8,423 bases of DNA from the NCBI GenBank assembly GCA_903930165.1, contig CAIYXO010000422.1, forward strand, positions 1 through 8,423. Reading direction: 5' to 3'. The position numbers were made by a program, and so were the translations under genes. Origin of the DNA: an uncultured Verrucomicrobiota bacterium (GTDB taxonomy: Bacteria > Verrucomicrobiota > Verrucomicrobiia > Limisphaerales > UBA9464). This document shows positions 1 to 7,214 of this stretch, piece by piece; within the stretch, counting starts at the first letter, position 1; every line of letters starts with the position of its first letter. The notes beneath the pieces are model-generated. The model saw only the letters and a program-made list of their open reading frames with translations, was not told the origin of the DNA and searched no databases.

Positions 1-329
<329 letters not shown>

Positions 330-577
330 GGTTTCGGTCTGCGTCGCGAAAAGTCCGCACAGGTAACCGGACCCATCCCCCCGTGTCGAGTGCCGGAGAG
401 ACGGGATGCAGGAGCCCGCCGGGCACCCTGGGTCACACCCATCGCCCGCGCACCGGTTCGCAGGGGTGCTCGGGTTGGGCCCCGTCGGATCCGGCGACCG
501 GAAAGAAAACGGGGCGGACCCGAAGGTGCGCCCCGTCCAAATCGGCTCCGGGGATGCTTCCCGGTGCCGGCCGACAT
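330..577. other. Intergenic stretch between carB half and pseudopilin gene
   Basis: These 248 bases lie between two genes that both read leftward. The right part holds the intrinsic terminator of the pseudopilin gene. The remaining bases, about 330-500, must carry the promoter and leader of the carB half if it is separately transcribed. I see no convincing -35/-10 pair, riboswitch or small gene. Several frames are open here only because the DNA is GC-rich. Confidence 0.6.
501..536 (-). terminator. Intrinsic terminator of the pseudopilin gene, with a UUCG tetraloop
   Basis: Read on the minus strand, the arm ACGGGGCG (529-536) pairs perfectly with CGCCCCGT (509-516). Inside it, past one G/G or C/C mismatch, ACC pairs with GGT around a TTCG loop, which gives the very stable C(UUCG)G tetraloop. 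The stem is followed on the minus strand by TTTTCTTTC (508 down to 501). It lies about 40 bases after the stop codon of the pseudopilin gene and in the right orientation for it. It also separates that gene from the carB half downstream. Confidence 0.88.
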
Positions 578-1471
578 TCAGTAGCCGTACTGCGGAATGC
601 CGCCCTGGGCCAGGATGTAGCCGGTGCGTTCGCGGTACCACTGGAAGTCGTTCCGGCCGGCCGCGTCGAAGGAGATCGTGCTCGGGTAGACGTAGGCCAC
701 CTTCTGGTACCTCGAGGCCCGGCTCTGCCACTTCTTGATCTCCGAATGGCCGTCGGCGAACGAGAACCCGCAGGCGCCGTTGTGGTAGGAGGCCGGGATG
801 TCCTGCCAGGCGGTCGCCTCGGGGTTGTTGATGAAGAAGCCGTCGTTGATGGAGTCCGGATGCTCGTCGAGGGTGAGCCACGTCCTGGCCGGGCTAGGAA
901 CCTGGCTCTGCTTGAGGAACTGGATCCGGTCCTGGAAGCCCCAGTTGCGGCCGTTGGCGGTGGGATCCTGCCCGATGCTGAAGCGTCCGAAGAAGGAGTT
1001 CATCGCCATGCTGCGGTTGCGTCGGGCCCAGCCCTTGTTGCGTTGGGCCGGGGCGACGTAGTTGTCGGCCGCGCACTTGTAGACGCCGACCGCGCCGCCG
1101 GTGTACTTGCCGAGGACGCCGTTGGCCACCCACTCGTTGTTGGTGACGCTGCGGTCCGCGGTCCCGGTGCCGGAACCCCAAGTCATGACGTTGTTCACCC
1201 AGTTGTCGAAGACCCGTTGGTCGATGGCCTGGATGGTTTCGGACACGCCGTAGTTGTTGGCGACCGCATCCCGGAAGTCGCCGGAATAGAGGTGCCAGGC
1301 CACGGTCAGCTGCTTGGTCGAGTTCAGGCAGGCGATGCCCTGGGCCTTGGACTTCGCCCGACCCAGCGCGGGCAGGAGCATCCCGGCCAGGATCGCGATG
1401 ATGGCGATCACCACCAGCAGCTCGATCAGGGTGAAGGCGCCGACGCGCGGTGACGTGGAACGGGGCTTCAT
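578..1471 (-). CDS. Prepilin-type N-terminal cleavage/methylation protein with H-X9-DG domain (pseudopilin-like)
   Basis: This 297-residue protein has a type IV pilin/type II pseudopilin N-terminus: a short basic leader, then FTLIELLVVIAIIAILAGM (residues 13-31), a hydrophobic helix carrying the Glu at +5. That Glu places cleavage after Ala12, so Ala replaces the usual Gly at -1, although Gly11 is next to it. The body has ACLNSTKQL (47-55), a YKCAADNY motif (131-138) and, near the end, His230 followed by nine residues and Asp240-Gly241. This is the H-X9-DG signature of a prepilin-associated family greatly expanded in Planctomycetes and Verrucomicrobia. The protein is probably processed by a prepilin peptidase and anchored in the inner membrane or assembled into a pseudopilus. 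Its exact role is unknown. It stands alone: a 432-base gap lies upstream and a strong terminator downstream. The ATG gives the expected short leader, but no Shine-Dalgarno is seen before it. Confidence 0.93.
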   Translation of the reverse strand: MKPRSTSPRVGAFTLIELLVVIAIIAILAGMLLPALGRAKSKAQGIACLNSTKQLTVAWHLYSGDFRDAVANNYGVSETIQAIDQRVFDNWVNNVMTWGSGTGTADRSVTNNEWVANGVLGKYTGGAVGVYKCAADNYVAPAQRNKGWARRNRSMAMNSFFGRFSIGQDPTANGRNWGFQDRIQFLKQSQVPSPARTWLTLDEHPDSINDGFFINNPEATAWQDIPASYHNGACGFSFADGHSEIKKWQSRASRYQKVAYVYPSTISFDAAGRNDFQWYRERTGYILAQGGIPQYGY

Positions 1472-1561
1472 GAGGGTGCTTGAATAGAGCCGGGGACGGG
1501 TCGGGACTCAACCCTTTTGCGGCGAGGCGAAGCTAACGATTCGGAATGGGCCCGGACCGAC

Positions 1562-1871
1562 CTCACGCAAAAAATGCCAAGACGCCAACGGGCGCCCGAT
1601 CCTGGACCTGAACAACGCTCCCTTTTCGGTGCCCGGTTCCCGTGAACGAAAACCACGGGCTTTCCCCTTCTTTATGGCGGCTTTGCGGCTTGGCGTGCCA
1701 ATCACTTCCGCATCGATCCGCTTGATTCCCGCGGAAGGGGCCCTCGCGCAAAGCCGCAATGCCGCTAGCTGATTTCACAACGAAGGGTGCAAGGGGTGCC
1801 AAGGATTCGCCACGGACCCGGCCGCCTGGCGCCCGAAGCCCGACGCCGAACCACCGCGTCCTTTGCGTGAG
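1562..1871. repeat. 310-base segment bounded by a 10-base inverted repeat
   Basis: CTCACGCAAA at 1562-1571 is repeated exactly, in reverse complement, as TTTGCGTGAG at 1862-1871. Two more degenerate copies of the same kind lie between them: GGCTTTGCGGCTTGGCGTG near 1680-1696 and CTCGCGCAAAGCCGC at 1743-1757. The segment could be a small non-autonomous mobile element or a cluster of dispersed intergenic repeats. No convincing target-site duplication flanks it, which argues against a recent insertion. Confidence 0.4.
1677..1757. repeat. Nested inverted repeats (11-base outer, 7-base inner)
   Basis: GCGGCTTTGCG at 1677-1687 pairs with CGCAAAGCCGC at 1747-1757. Inside it, CTTCCGC at 1705-1711 pairs with GCGGAAG at 1731-1737 around a 19-base loop. 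The two could form a long two-part stem in RNA or extruded DNA. No T run follows on either strand, so it is not a standard terminator. Confidence 0.45.
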
Positions 1872-1903
1872 ATCCGTTTTCGATCCAATCGGATGGATCC
1901 GGC

Positions 1904-2929
1904 TCAGGGTTTCCAGGGCAGTCCGTGCGCGTGGGCGATCCGGCCGAGCTGGTCGAGGCGCCGGTTCCGCTCCGAGTCCGGGACGAGGGCCGCATGCCAC
2001 CCGTTGCGAACCACCTGCAGGAGGTCGGCGAGGCTGAATCCGAGGTCGCGGTGCAGGGCGTAGTATTCCTCGCTGAGCCGGTTGCCGAAGACGAACGGGT
2101 CGTCGGAGCTGACCGTCACCCGCACCCCGGCGTCGAGCAGGCGCCGGATCGGATGGGCGGCCATCGTCTGGAGTCCGCGGGCGCGCAGCTTGAGGTTGCT
2201 GATCGGGCACATGTCGAGGGTCACGCCTTCCCGGGCCAGCCTGGCGACGAGGGCCGGATCCTCGGCGGCGCCGTTGCCGTGCTGGATGCGCGTGACCTTG
2301 AGTTCGTCGAGAATGCGCTCCACGAACCCGGCCGGCATGAATTCCCCGGCGTGGGCCTTGTTGAGCTTCCCCGCGGCCCGGGCCTTCTCCCAGATCCGCG
2401 CGGTCCACGGCTCCACAGGCAGGTCTTCCGGTCCGTGGAGATCGAGACCCGACAGGCCTTCCCAGCCCGGGGCGGCGTCGATCCAGGGGCGGCTCGGGCC
2501 GTCGTAGTCGTTGTGGCACATCCCGGTGAAGACCCGGACTTCCATCCCGGCCGGGGCCGCGGTCCGGATGGCGTCGACGATCTCGGTTCCCGGGCATCCG
2601 ATCGCCGCGGCGACCGGCAGGTGGAAGCTGGTCTCGACGTAGCGGACATTCTGCTCGTAGCAGCGGGCGAACACGATTCGGGCGACGTCGTGGTAGCGCT
2701 GGGGCGACACGTAGAACTCCGCGCAGTAGTGGACGTAGTGGTCCATGAACTCCGTGAAGTCGCGGAAACGGTAGTCGTCGTGCCACGACTCCGGTGGACG
2801 GGTGTAGCGCCCGGGGAAGGCCTCGACGAGCAGCTCCCACGGCAGTGCCCCCTCGATGTGGAGATGGGTCTCGGTCTTGGGCAGGGACTGGACGAACGCG
2901 GCGATGTCGGGCGTGGCGGTGAAGGACAT
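1904..2929 (-). CDS. Adenosine/adenine deaminase-family protein
   Basis: This 341-residue, full-length member of the ADA-type amidohydrolase family should be a cytoplasmic zinc enzyme that hydrolytically removes an amino group from a purine-type ring. All metal and catalytic motifs are present in order: KTETHLHIEGAL with His22 and His24, KAHAGE with His193 and Glu196, RIQHGNG with His217, CPISN (241-245), and SSDDP with Asp276 and Asp277. Two details differ from classic adenosine deaminase. The first motif reads HIEG where adenosine deaminases usually have HLDG, a change typical of adenine or other-purine deaminases. RIQHG replaces RIGHG. The substrate may therefore be adenine, a modified adenine or nucleoside, or 6-aminodeoxyfutalosine, and cannot be settled from sequence. 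The gene starts 25 bases after the P450 gene and is probably co-transcribed with it. The ATG lacks an obvious Shine-Dalgarno but is correctly placed before the first motif. Confidence 0.88.
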   Translation of the reverse strand: MSFTATPDIAAFVQSLPKTETHLHIEGALPWELLVEAFPGRYTRPPESWHDDYRFRDFTEFMDHYVHYCAEFYVSPQRYHDVARIVFARCYEQNVRYVETSFHLPVAAAIGCPGTEIVDAIRTAAPAGMEVRVFTGMCHNDYDGPSRPWIDAAPGWEGLSGLDLHGPEDLPVEPWTARIWEKARAAGKLNKAHAGEFMPAGFVERILDELKVTRIQHGNGAAEDPALVARLAREGVTLDMCPISNLKLRARGLQTMAAHPIRRLLDAGVRVTVSSDDPFVFGNRLSEEYYALHRDLGFSLADLLQVVRNGWHAALVPDSERNRRLDQLGRIAHAHGLPWKP

Positions 2930-2954
2930 GGTCGGAAGGGAGGCGCGCGCAGGA

Positions 2955-4313
2955 TCAGGTCGCGGCGACCGGAAGGAGTGAAACCGGGGTTTCGGGACGG
3001 CACTGGCATCGCCCGTCGCCCAGACGGTTGGTGAAGTCCGGCACGTAGTGCGGCTGGAACCGGAACCGGCGGATCATCTCGGCGAGGATCAGCGGCGTGT
3101 GGATGCGGGTCACGTTCATTCCCAGGCACGCATGGGTGCCGGAGCCGAAGGTCGCGTGGGCCTTCTTGGGATGCTCCTTCTCGAGCCAACGGGCAGGCCG
3201 GAAGGCGAAGGGGTCCTCGTAGATCTCCTCGAGGAAATGCGGAAGGGTGTGCGCGTGGAGCACCCGGGTGCCCGACTTGATCTCCTGGCCGCAGACCTCG
3301 AAGTCCCGGGCGGCATGCATCGTGAGCGCGACCGAACCCGGGTGCAGCCGTTCGCACTCCTGGATGGTGGCCTTCAGGCGTGGGAACGCGGCCATTCCGC
3401 CCGCCATGGAACCGCCGCCGGATGCCGTCAGCTCCTCGCGCACCGCCGCCAGCCAGGACGGATCCGTGTCCAGGCGTTCGAGCACCTTCAGGGTGAGCTT
3501 GGCGGTGTTCTCGATGCCGGCGAGCAGGAGCAGGTAGGCGACCGAACGCAGTTCCGCGGCGTCGAGCGGTTCGAACCCCGGGGCCTCCTCGTCGAGGATC
3601 GCCTGGAGGTTGTCCTCGGCCCTCTCCCCGTCGAGACGCCGCTGCACCAGGCGGTCGAGGAAGTCGAAGACCTCCTGCTTCAACGAGCCGTAGCCGGGCC
3701 CGGCGAAGTAGCCGTGACGGTCCGCGCTGACGTTGATGCCGAACATCAGATCTTCCTCGAACCGGGCGCACTTCGAGAGCCATTCCGATGTGAGGTCCAC
3801 GTGGAGCTGCGTCTTGGCGTTGAACCGGATGAAGCTCTCGAGCAGGTGGGGAAAGAGGTTGAAGGGCGTGCCGGTGGGGAAGCCGGAGGCGCAGACCGAG
3901 GCCTCCCGCGCGACCGCACCGACCCAGCGGCCCATGGATTCGGCGCTGAAGCCGGGCTTCAACAGGCGCCGCTTGCGGACGTGCGGCTTGCCGTCGAGCT
4001 GGGTCACGTGGGTGTGCCCGAGCTGTTCGCGGAATCCGGGAACGCTCTGCTCGAAGCTCCAGGCGTCGGCGTTGCGGAAGGCGAAGTCGTTGGCCTCCAG
4101 ACCCGCGATGACGGTCCAGGTCGCCCCGCGGAACCGGGTGCGGAAGACGGGGCCGTGCCGGCGGTAGCCCTCGCGGAAGAACGCCACCGGATCGTCGACC
4201 AGCAGACCGCTCTCCGGCTGGTCGGAGCTTTCCCCGGGGCCGAGATGCCAGGGGAGGGAGCCGGACGGTTCGAGCGCATTGACCATGATCGGTTGGAGCA
4301 ACGGAGATGCCAT
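2955..4313 (-). CDS. Cytochrome P450 monooxygenase
   Basis: From the chosen ATG the protein has 452 residues and all P450 landmarks: HVRKRR in the C-helix region (111-116), an I-helix AGIENT (265-270), the K-helix Glu319-x-x-Arg322, FRPARW (371-376), and the heme loop FGSGTHACLG (389-398) with Cys396 as the iron ligand. There is no N-terminal membrane anchor, so it is a soluble bacterial type that needs separate ferredoxin and reductase, neither of which is in this window. The I-helix has Asn269 where most P450s have the oxygen-activating Thr, as reported for P450cin. The reading frame extends upstream to an ATG at 4415. Those 34 extra residues are low-complexity (Ala, Gly, Gln, Thr) and unlike P450 N-termini, while a purine-rich GAAGGGA lies just upstream of the 4313 start. 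The substrate is unknown. The deaminase gene 25 bases downstream is the likely operon partner. Confidence 0.94.
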   Translation of the reverse strand: MASPLLQPIMVNALEPSGSLPWHLGPGESSDQPESGLLVDDPVAFFREGYRRHGPVFRTRFRGATWTVIAGLEANDFAFRNADAWSFEQSVPGFREQLGHTHVTQLDGKPHVRKRRLLKPGFSAESMGRWVGAVAREASVCASGFPTGTPFNLFPHLLESFIRFNAKTQLHVDLTSEWLSKCARFEEDLMFGINVSADRHGYFAGPGYGSLKQEVFDFLDRLVQRRLDGERAEDNLQAILDEEAPGFEPLDAAELRSVAYLLLLAGIENTAKLTLKVLERLDTDPSWLAAVREELTASGGGSMAGGMAAFPRLKATIQECERLHPGSVALTMHAARDFEVCGQEIKSGTRVLHAHTLPHFLEEIYEDPFAFRPARWLEKEHPKKAHATFGSGTHACLGMNVTRIHTPLILAEMIRRFRFQPHYVPDFTNRLGDGRCQCRPETPVSLLPVAAT

Positions 4314-4333
4314 GGCCGGAAGTCCCTTCGGCC
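4314..4333 (-). promoter_or_regulatory. Hairpin over the ribosome-binding region of the P450 gene
   Basis: On the minus strand, the 20 bases directly before the P450 ATG fold as GGCC-GAAG, a GGA loop, then CTTC-C-GGCC. This is an eight-pair stem with one bulged C and a three-base loop. The best Shine-Dalgarno candidate, GAAGGGA, lies in the stem and loop. The hairpin could limit translation initiation. This reading depends on 4313 being the true start; from the 4415 alternative these bases would be coding. Confidence 0.45.
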
Positions 4334-4343
4334 CGGGCTTGGC

Positions 4344-4391
4344 CGTCGCGCTTTGTCCGGTCCCGCGCTGTCCGGCGGTCGCACGCTGCCC
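4344..4391. repeat. Three imperfect 15-base direct repeats between divergent genes
   Basis: Plus-strand copies are CGTCGCGCTTTGTCC (4344-4358), GGTCCCGCGCTGTCC (4359-4373) and GGTCGCACGCTGCCC (4377-4391). Neighbouring copies agree at 11-12 of 15 positions. The first two abut and the third follows after three bases. They lie in the 168 bases between the P450 and importer starts, where operators for either operon would be expected. No regulator gene is present in the window. They might instead be a GC-rich coincidence or codons of a longer P450 N-terminus. Confidence 0.4.
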
Positions 4392-4481
4392 ATTCCGGGC
4401 AAAAGGCGACACCACGCAGCCGGATCCGGTTCGGAATGGCGCCCAGCGGCTCCTCGGCGTGGCGGTTGCTTCCGGGATGGG

Positions 4482-5648
4482 ATGCCGTCCGGATACCCCG
4501 TCCGTCCCCGCCTCCCGAGGCCGATCCGCCTCCTGGCCGCCGGTCTCCTCGCCCTCGTCCTCGCCGGATGCGGCGGAAGCGAGTCCGGGACGCCCTCGTC
4601 CGGGGCCACGAATGCGGCGTCCGCCAAGGCGACGGTGTGGACCCCGGAGAAGGCCCTGGCCTGCATCGAGGCGAACTTCCCGGCCGGACTCTACTTCACC
4701 AACGGTTTCCTACCCGGACCCGACCTCGTTCCGCCGCCTCCGGCTGCGTCGGTCGAGAAGATCCGCGTCGGCATGCCGTGGATCTTCAACGACGAGATCG
4801 CCCCTTGGTTCGTGGCGGACGAGATGGGCTACTTCCGCGAGGCCGGCCTGGAAGTGACGCTGGTCCCGGGCGGTCCGGGTATCGATCCGCTGCAGTTGCT
4901 CGTGTCGGGGCGCATCGACATCGCCGTGCCGGCCCCCGGCTCGGCTGTCGTGTCTCTGAACGCCAGCCGGACCGGTGCCGACGTGGTCGCCGTGGGTGCG
5001 GTGCTGAAGAACGGGCCGACCGCGTTCATCGCCTTGGACAAGGACACCCCGAAGTCCGCGCGGTCGTCGCGCCGCATCACGCCCCGGGACTTCGCCGGCA
5101 AGGTGGTGGGCGTGCAGGCGGGCTACGAGTTCTACGTGGAGGCCCTGATGCAGCGCCACGGGATGGCCCCGGGCTCGGTGGAGATCCGCCGGGCGGGATT
5201 CACCCCGGATCCGCTGACGGCCGGAGTCCTGGATTTCTACATGGGCTGGATCATGAACCAGCCGCGCATGATCGAGCAGGCGGGATTCACCAACTGGGTC
5301 TCTTTCGCCATGCGCGACTTCGCCTGGGACGAGTATTCCGACCTCTCGGTGGTCCGCCGGTCCGACCTCGACGCCCGAGGTCCGATGATCCGGCGGTATC
5401 TCTTCGCCCTGCGCCGCGCGGTGGACCTGATGCTCTCCGATCCCGCCCAGGCGGCGCGGATCACCGCGAAGCGCGCCACCGACGAGACGCTCAGCGCGGA
5501 GGAGGTGCTCCAGCGCTTCCAGCTCCAGCGGAGCCTCCTGGTCGGCGACGACGGCCTGCCGCCCCTGCACATGAAGGCGGACTCGTGGAACCGCCTTGCG
5601 GCCGCGTTGCTCCAGTTCGGGCGGCTCCAGGTTCCCGCCTGCCCATGA
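4482..5648 (+). CDS. ABC importer substrate-binding lipoprotein, ThiY/NMT1 (SsuA/TauA-like) family
   Basis: The 388-residue protein begins with a lipoprotein signal peptide: basic residues, a hydrophobic run, and lipobox LAGC with Cys30 as the lipidated residue. A low-complexity linker rich in Ser, Gly, Ala and Pro follows (31-90). From about residue 93 it has the NMT1/ThiY-type fold: VGMPWIFNDEIAPWFVADEMGYFREAGLEV (split here only by position, 97-125), then a GRIDIAV segment (143-149) and VVGVQAGYEFYVEALM (208-223). The stretch FTPDPLTAGVLDFYMGWIMN (240-259) is typical of this group, which binds pyrimidines such as HMP, riboflavin, nitrate or sulfonates. The ligand cannot be read from sequence. 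The open frame extends far upstream, antisense to the P450 gene. ATG 4482 is chosen because it gives a proper signal peptide. The ATPase gene starts six bases after the stop. Confidence 0.88.
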   Translation: MPSGYPVRPRLPRPIRLLAAGLLALVLAGCGGSESGTPSSGATNAASAKATVWTPEKALACIEANFPAGLYFTNGFLPGPDLVPPPPAASVEKIRVGMPWIFNDEIAPWFVADEMGYFREAGLEVTLVPGGPGIDPLQLLVSGRIDIAVPAPGSAVVSLNASRTGADVVAVGAVLKNGPTAFIALDKDTPKSARSSRRITPRDFAGKVVGVQAGYEFYVEALMQRHGMAPGSVEIRRAGFTPDPLTAGVLDFYMGWIMNQPRMIEQAGFTNWVSFAMRDFAWDEYSDLSVVRRSDLDARGPMIRRYLFALRRAVDLMLSDPAQAARITAKRATDETLSAEEVLQRFQLQRSLLVGDDGLPPLHMKADSWNRLAAALLQFGRLQVPACP

Positions 5649-5654
5649 GTTGAG

Positions 5655-6419
5655 ATGACCCCGGCCGTCCAATGCCATGCGGTGACCCGGCGCTTCCGTC
5701 CGGAGACCGACATCCTCCGCGAGGTGTCGCTCGACATCGCGGAGGGCGAATTCGTGTCCCTCATCGGGGCCTCGGGCTGCGGCAAGACGACGCTGCTCCG
5801 CCTGATCGCCGGGTTGGACTCGCCGACGCTGGGAACGGTCCGGGTCTTCGGGGGAACCCCGGCTGAGGCCTGTGCGCGGCGTGAGGTCGGGGTCGCGTTC
5901 CAGCGTCCGGCGCTGGTCGCCTCGCGCACCGCCTTGGGCAACGTGCTGCTCACGCTGGAGATCGCCGGCCGACCCGACGTCGGGGCGGCGAAGGAACTGC
6001 TCGGCGACTTCGGGCTCGGGGCCGCGCTGGACCGGTTTCCGCACCAGCTTTCCGGCGGGATGCAGCAGCGCGTGAACATCGCCTGCGCCCTCGTCCACAA
6101 ACCCCGCCTCCTCGTCCTCGACGAACCCTTCGGCGCGCTCGACGAACTCACCCGCGAGACGATGACCGAGTGGTTGGCCGGCGTCTGGGAGCGGACGCGC
6201 CTGACCACCGTGCTGGTCACCCACAGCGTGGAGGAGGCGGTGCTGCTGTCCGACCGCGTGGTGATCCTCGACCGCGACCCCGGGCACATCGCGGAGATCG
6301 TCCCGGTGACGCTGCCGCGTCCGCGGAACGGGCCGTCGTCGTCGACGCCCGCCTTCGAGGAGGCCGTGCGGCATCTGCGGTCGCGCCTGCGCGCGGTGGT
6401 GGGGAAGGGGAACCCGTGA
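5655..6419 (+). CDS. ABC importer ATP-binding protein (NrtD/SsuB/ThiZ-like)
   Basis: This 254-residue ATPase energises the importer from the cytoplasmic face. It has the full nucleotide-binding set: Walker A GASGCGKTT (38-46), Q-loop Gln83 in VAFQRPAL, signature LSGGMQQ (132-138), Walker B LLVLDEP (152-158) with catalytic Glu157, D-loop ALD (161-163) and switch His190 in LVTHS. The FGALDELTRE stretch after Walker B and the short C-terminal tail without a regulatory domain are typical of the nitrate/sulfonate/taurine/pyrimidine importer class. It sits between the binding-protein and permease genes. Its stop codon overlaps the permease start as GTGA, so translation of the two is probably coupled. 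Confidence 0.95.
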   Translation: MTPAVQCHAVTRRFRPETDILREVSLDIAEGEFVSLIGASGCGKTTLLRLIAGLDSPTLGTVRVFGGTPAEACARREVGVAFQRPALVASRTALGNVLLTLEIAGRPDVGAAKELLGDFGLGAALDRFPHQLSGGMQQRVNIACALVHKPRLLVLDEPFGALDELTRETMTEWLAGVWERTRLTTVLVTHSVEEAVLLSDRVVILDRDPGHIAEIVPVTLPRPRNGPSSSTPAFEEAVRHLRSRLRAVVGKGNP

Positions 6420-7168
6420 GCCATCGCCGAGGCTACCTGCTGATGCTCCTGTCGGTGCCCGTGGTCTGGGTGTTGGCGGTGAAGTTCGCCGGACTGCCCA
6501 GCCTCACCCTGCCGCCGCCAGGCCTGGTGTTCCGGGTGTTGCTCGAGGAGCGGATGGAACTGCTCTCGCACACCGCAGTCACGGTCGGGGAAGCGCTTCT
6601 GGGCTACCTGCTCGCGAACGTGCTCGCCCTCGGCCTCGCCGTGCTCATCCGCCAGGCCCGGTCCCTCGAGGCGTTCGTCACGCCCTGGACCGTGGTGCTG
6701 AAGAACGTGCCCTTCGTCACCATCGCCAGCATCCTGACCATCACCCTCGGCGACACCCTCGCCCCGAAGCTGATCATCGTGGTGCTGGTCTGCTTCTTCC
6801 CCATCCTCGCCAACGTCTCCAAGGGGCTCGACGCGGTGGACCCGGTCCTGGTCGACCGCCTGCGGACGCTGCACGCGAGCCGCTGGCAACGGTTCGTGAA
6901 GGCGGAGTGGCCCGCGGCGCTCCCCTACTACATGGCGGCCCACGAGATCGCGTTCACCGGCAGCATCCTCGGGGCGATCATCGCCGAGTGGTTCTTCGCG
7001 CGGAAGGGATTGGGCTACCTCATCATCCGGGCGACCACCGAGTACCGTGCCGACCGGCTCTATGCGGTGACGCTCATCGCGAGCGTGTTGGCCGTGGGCG
7101 CCTACGCGCTGTGCCGCACGGTCGAGCGGGAACTGTTGCGTCGCCGGGGCATCGAACCGGCCGCCTAG
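6416..7168 (+). CDS. ABC importer permease (SsuC/TauC/ThiX-like)
   Basis: From a GTG start the protein has 250 residues and about six hydrophobic segments, roughly at 7-22, 58-79, 96-111, 117-137, 175-195 and 214-234. The cytoplasmic coupling loop of importer permeases is seen at about 161-190 (KAEWPAALPYYMAAHEIAF, then GSILGAIIAEWF), which docks on the ATPase. The GTG overlaps the ATPase stop codon by four bases and is preceded by a purine-rich GGGGAAGGGG, a good Shine-Dalgarno. The longer frame upstream is antisense-like Arg/Gly-rich translation of the ATPase gene and is not coding. The product forms the membrane channel, probably as a homodimer. It is the last gene of the operon, followed by a hairpin with a T run. 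Confidence 0.93.
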   Translation: MSHRRGYLLMLLSVPVVWVLAVKFAGLPSLTLPPPGLVFRVLLEERMELLSHTAVTVGEALLGYLLANVLALGLAVLIRQARSLEAFVTPWTVVLKNVPFVTIASILTITLGDTLAPKLIIVVLVCFFPILANVSKGLDAVDPVLVDRLRTLHASRWQRFVKAEWPAALPYYMAAHEIAFTGSILGAIIAEWFFARKGLGYLIIRATTEYRADRLYAVTLIASVLAVGAYALCRTVERELLRRRGIEPAA

Positions 7169-7192
7169 GACCTCGCGGGAGCGTCATGGAGT

Positions 7193-7214
7193 GCGCGAGT
7201 CCGCTCGCGCTTTT
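7193..7214 (+). terminator. Probable intrinsic terminator of the importer operon
   Basis: GCGCGAG (7193-7199) pairs perfectly with CTCGCGC (7204-7210) around a TCCG loop and is followed by TTTT (7211-7214). It lies 24 bases after the permease stop codon. The T run is short, so termination may be partial. The surrounding sequence (ATGGAGTGCGCGAG, then CTTTTGGAGGTGG) also resembles a dispersed palindrome found between genes in this type of genome, so it may be a repeat serving as a terminator. Confidence 0.65.

Larger units (their letters stand above)
1472..1903. other. Gene-free stretch upstream of the pseudopilin gene, rich in short repeats
   Basis: These 432 bases separate the stop codon of the deaminase gene from the start of the pseudopilin gene, both reading leftward. 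They contain short repeat units of the type CTCACGCAAAG, in both orientations, and a nested inverted repeat. A stretch at about 1773-1803 (acaacgaagggtgcaaggg, then gtgccaagg) resembles dispersed intergenic repeats. I find no supported coding sequence. The reading frames that cross this stretch have no recognisable protein motifs. The pseudopilin promoter should lie at the left end but is not clear. Confidence 0.6.

Noticed and set aside
1478..1508. Promoter-like TTGAGT, 17 bases, TCTATT before the pseudopilin gene (minus strand)
   Set aside because: Each box matches the consensus at only four of six positions, and the implied leader would be only about seven bases.
1563..2840. Minus-strand 425-residue open frame over the deaminase gene
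   Set aside because: Its Arg/Pro/Gly-rich translation is an out-of-frame shadow of the deaminase gene, which carries all catalytic motifs in its own frame.
3048..4481. Long plus-strand open frame continuing into the binding-protein gene
   Set aside because: It is antisense to the P450 gene, has no family motifs, and the lipoprotein signal peptide begins only at 4482.
4314..4481. Possible TPP riboswitch before the ThiY-like gene
   Set aside because: The conserved CTGAGA and ACCTGA segments are absent on both strands.
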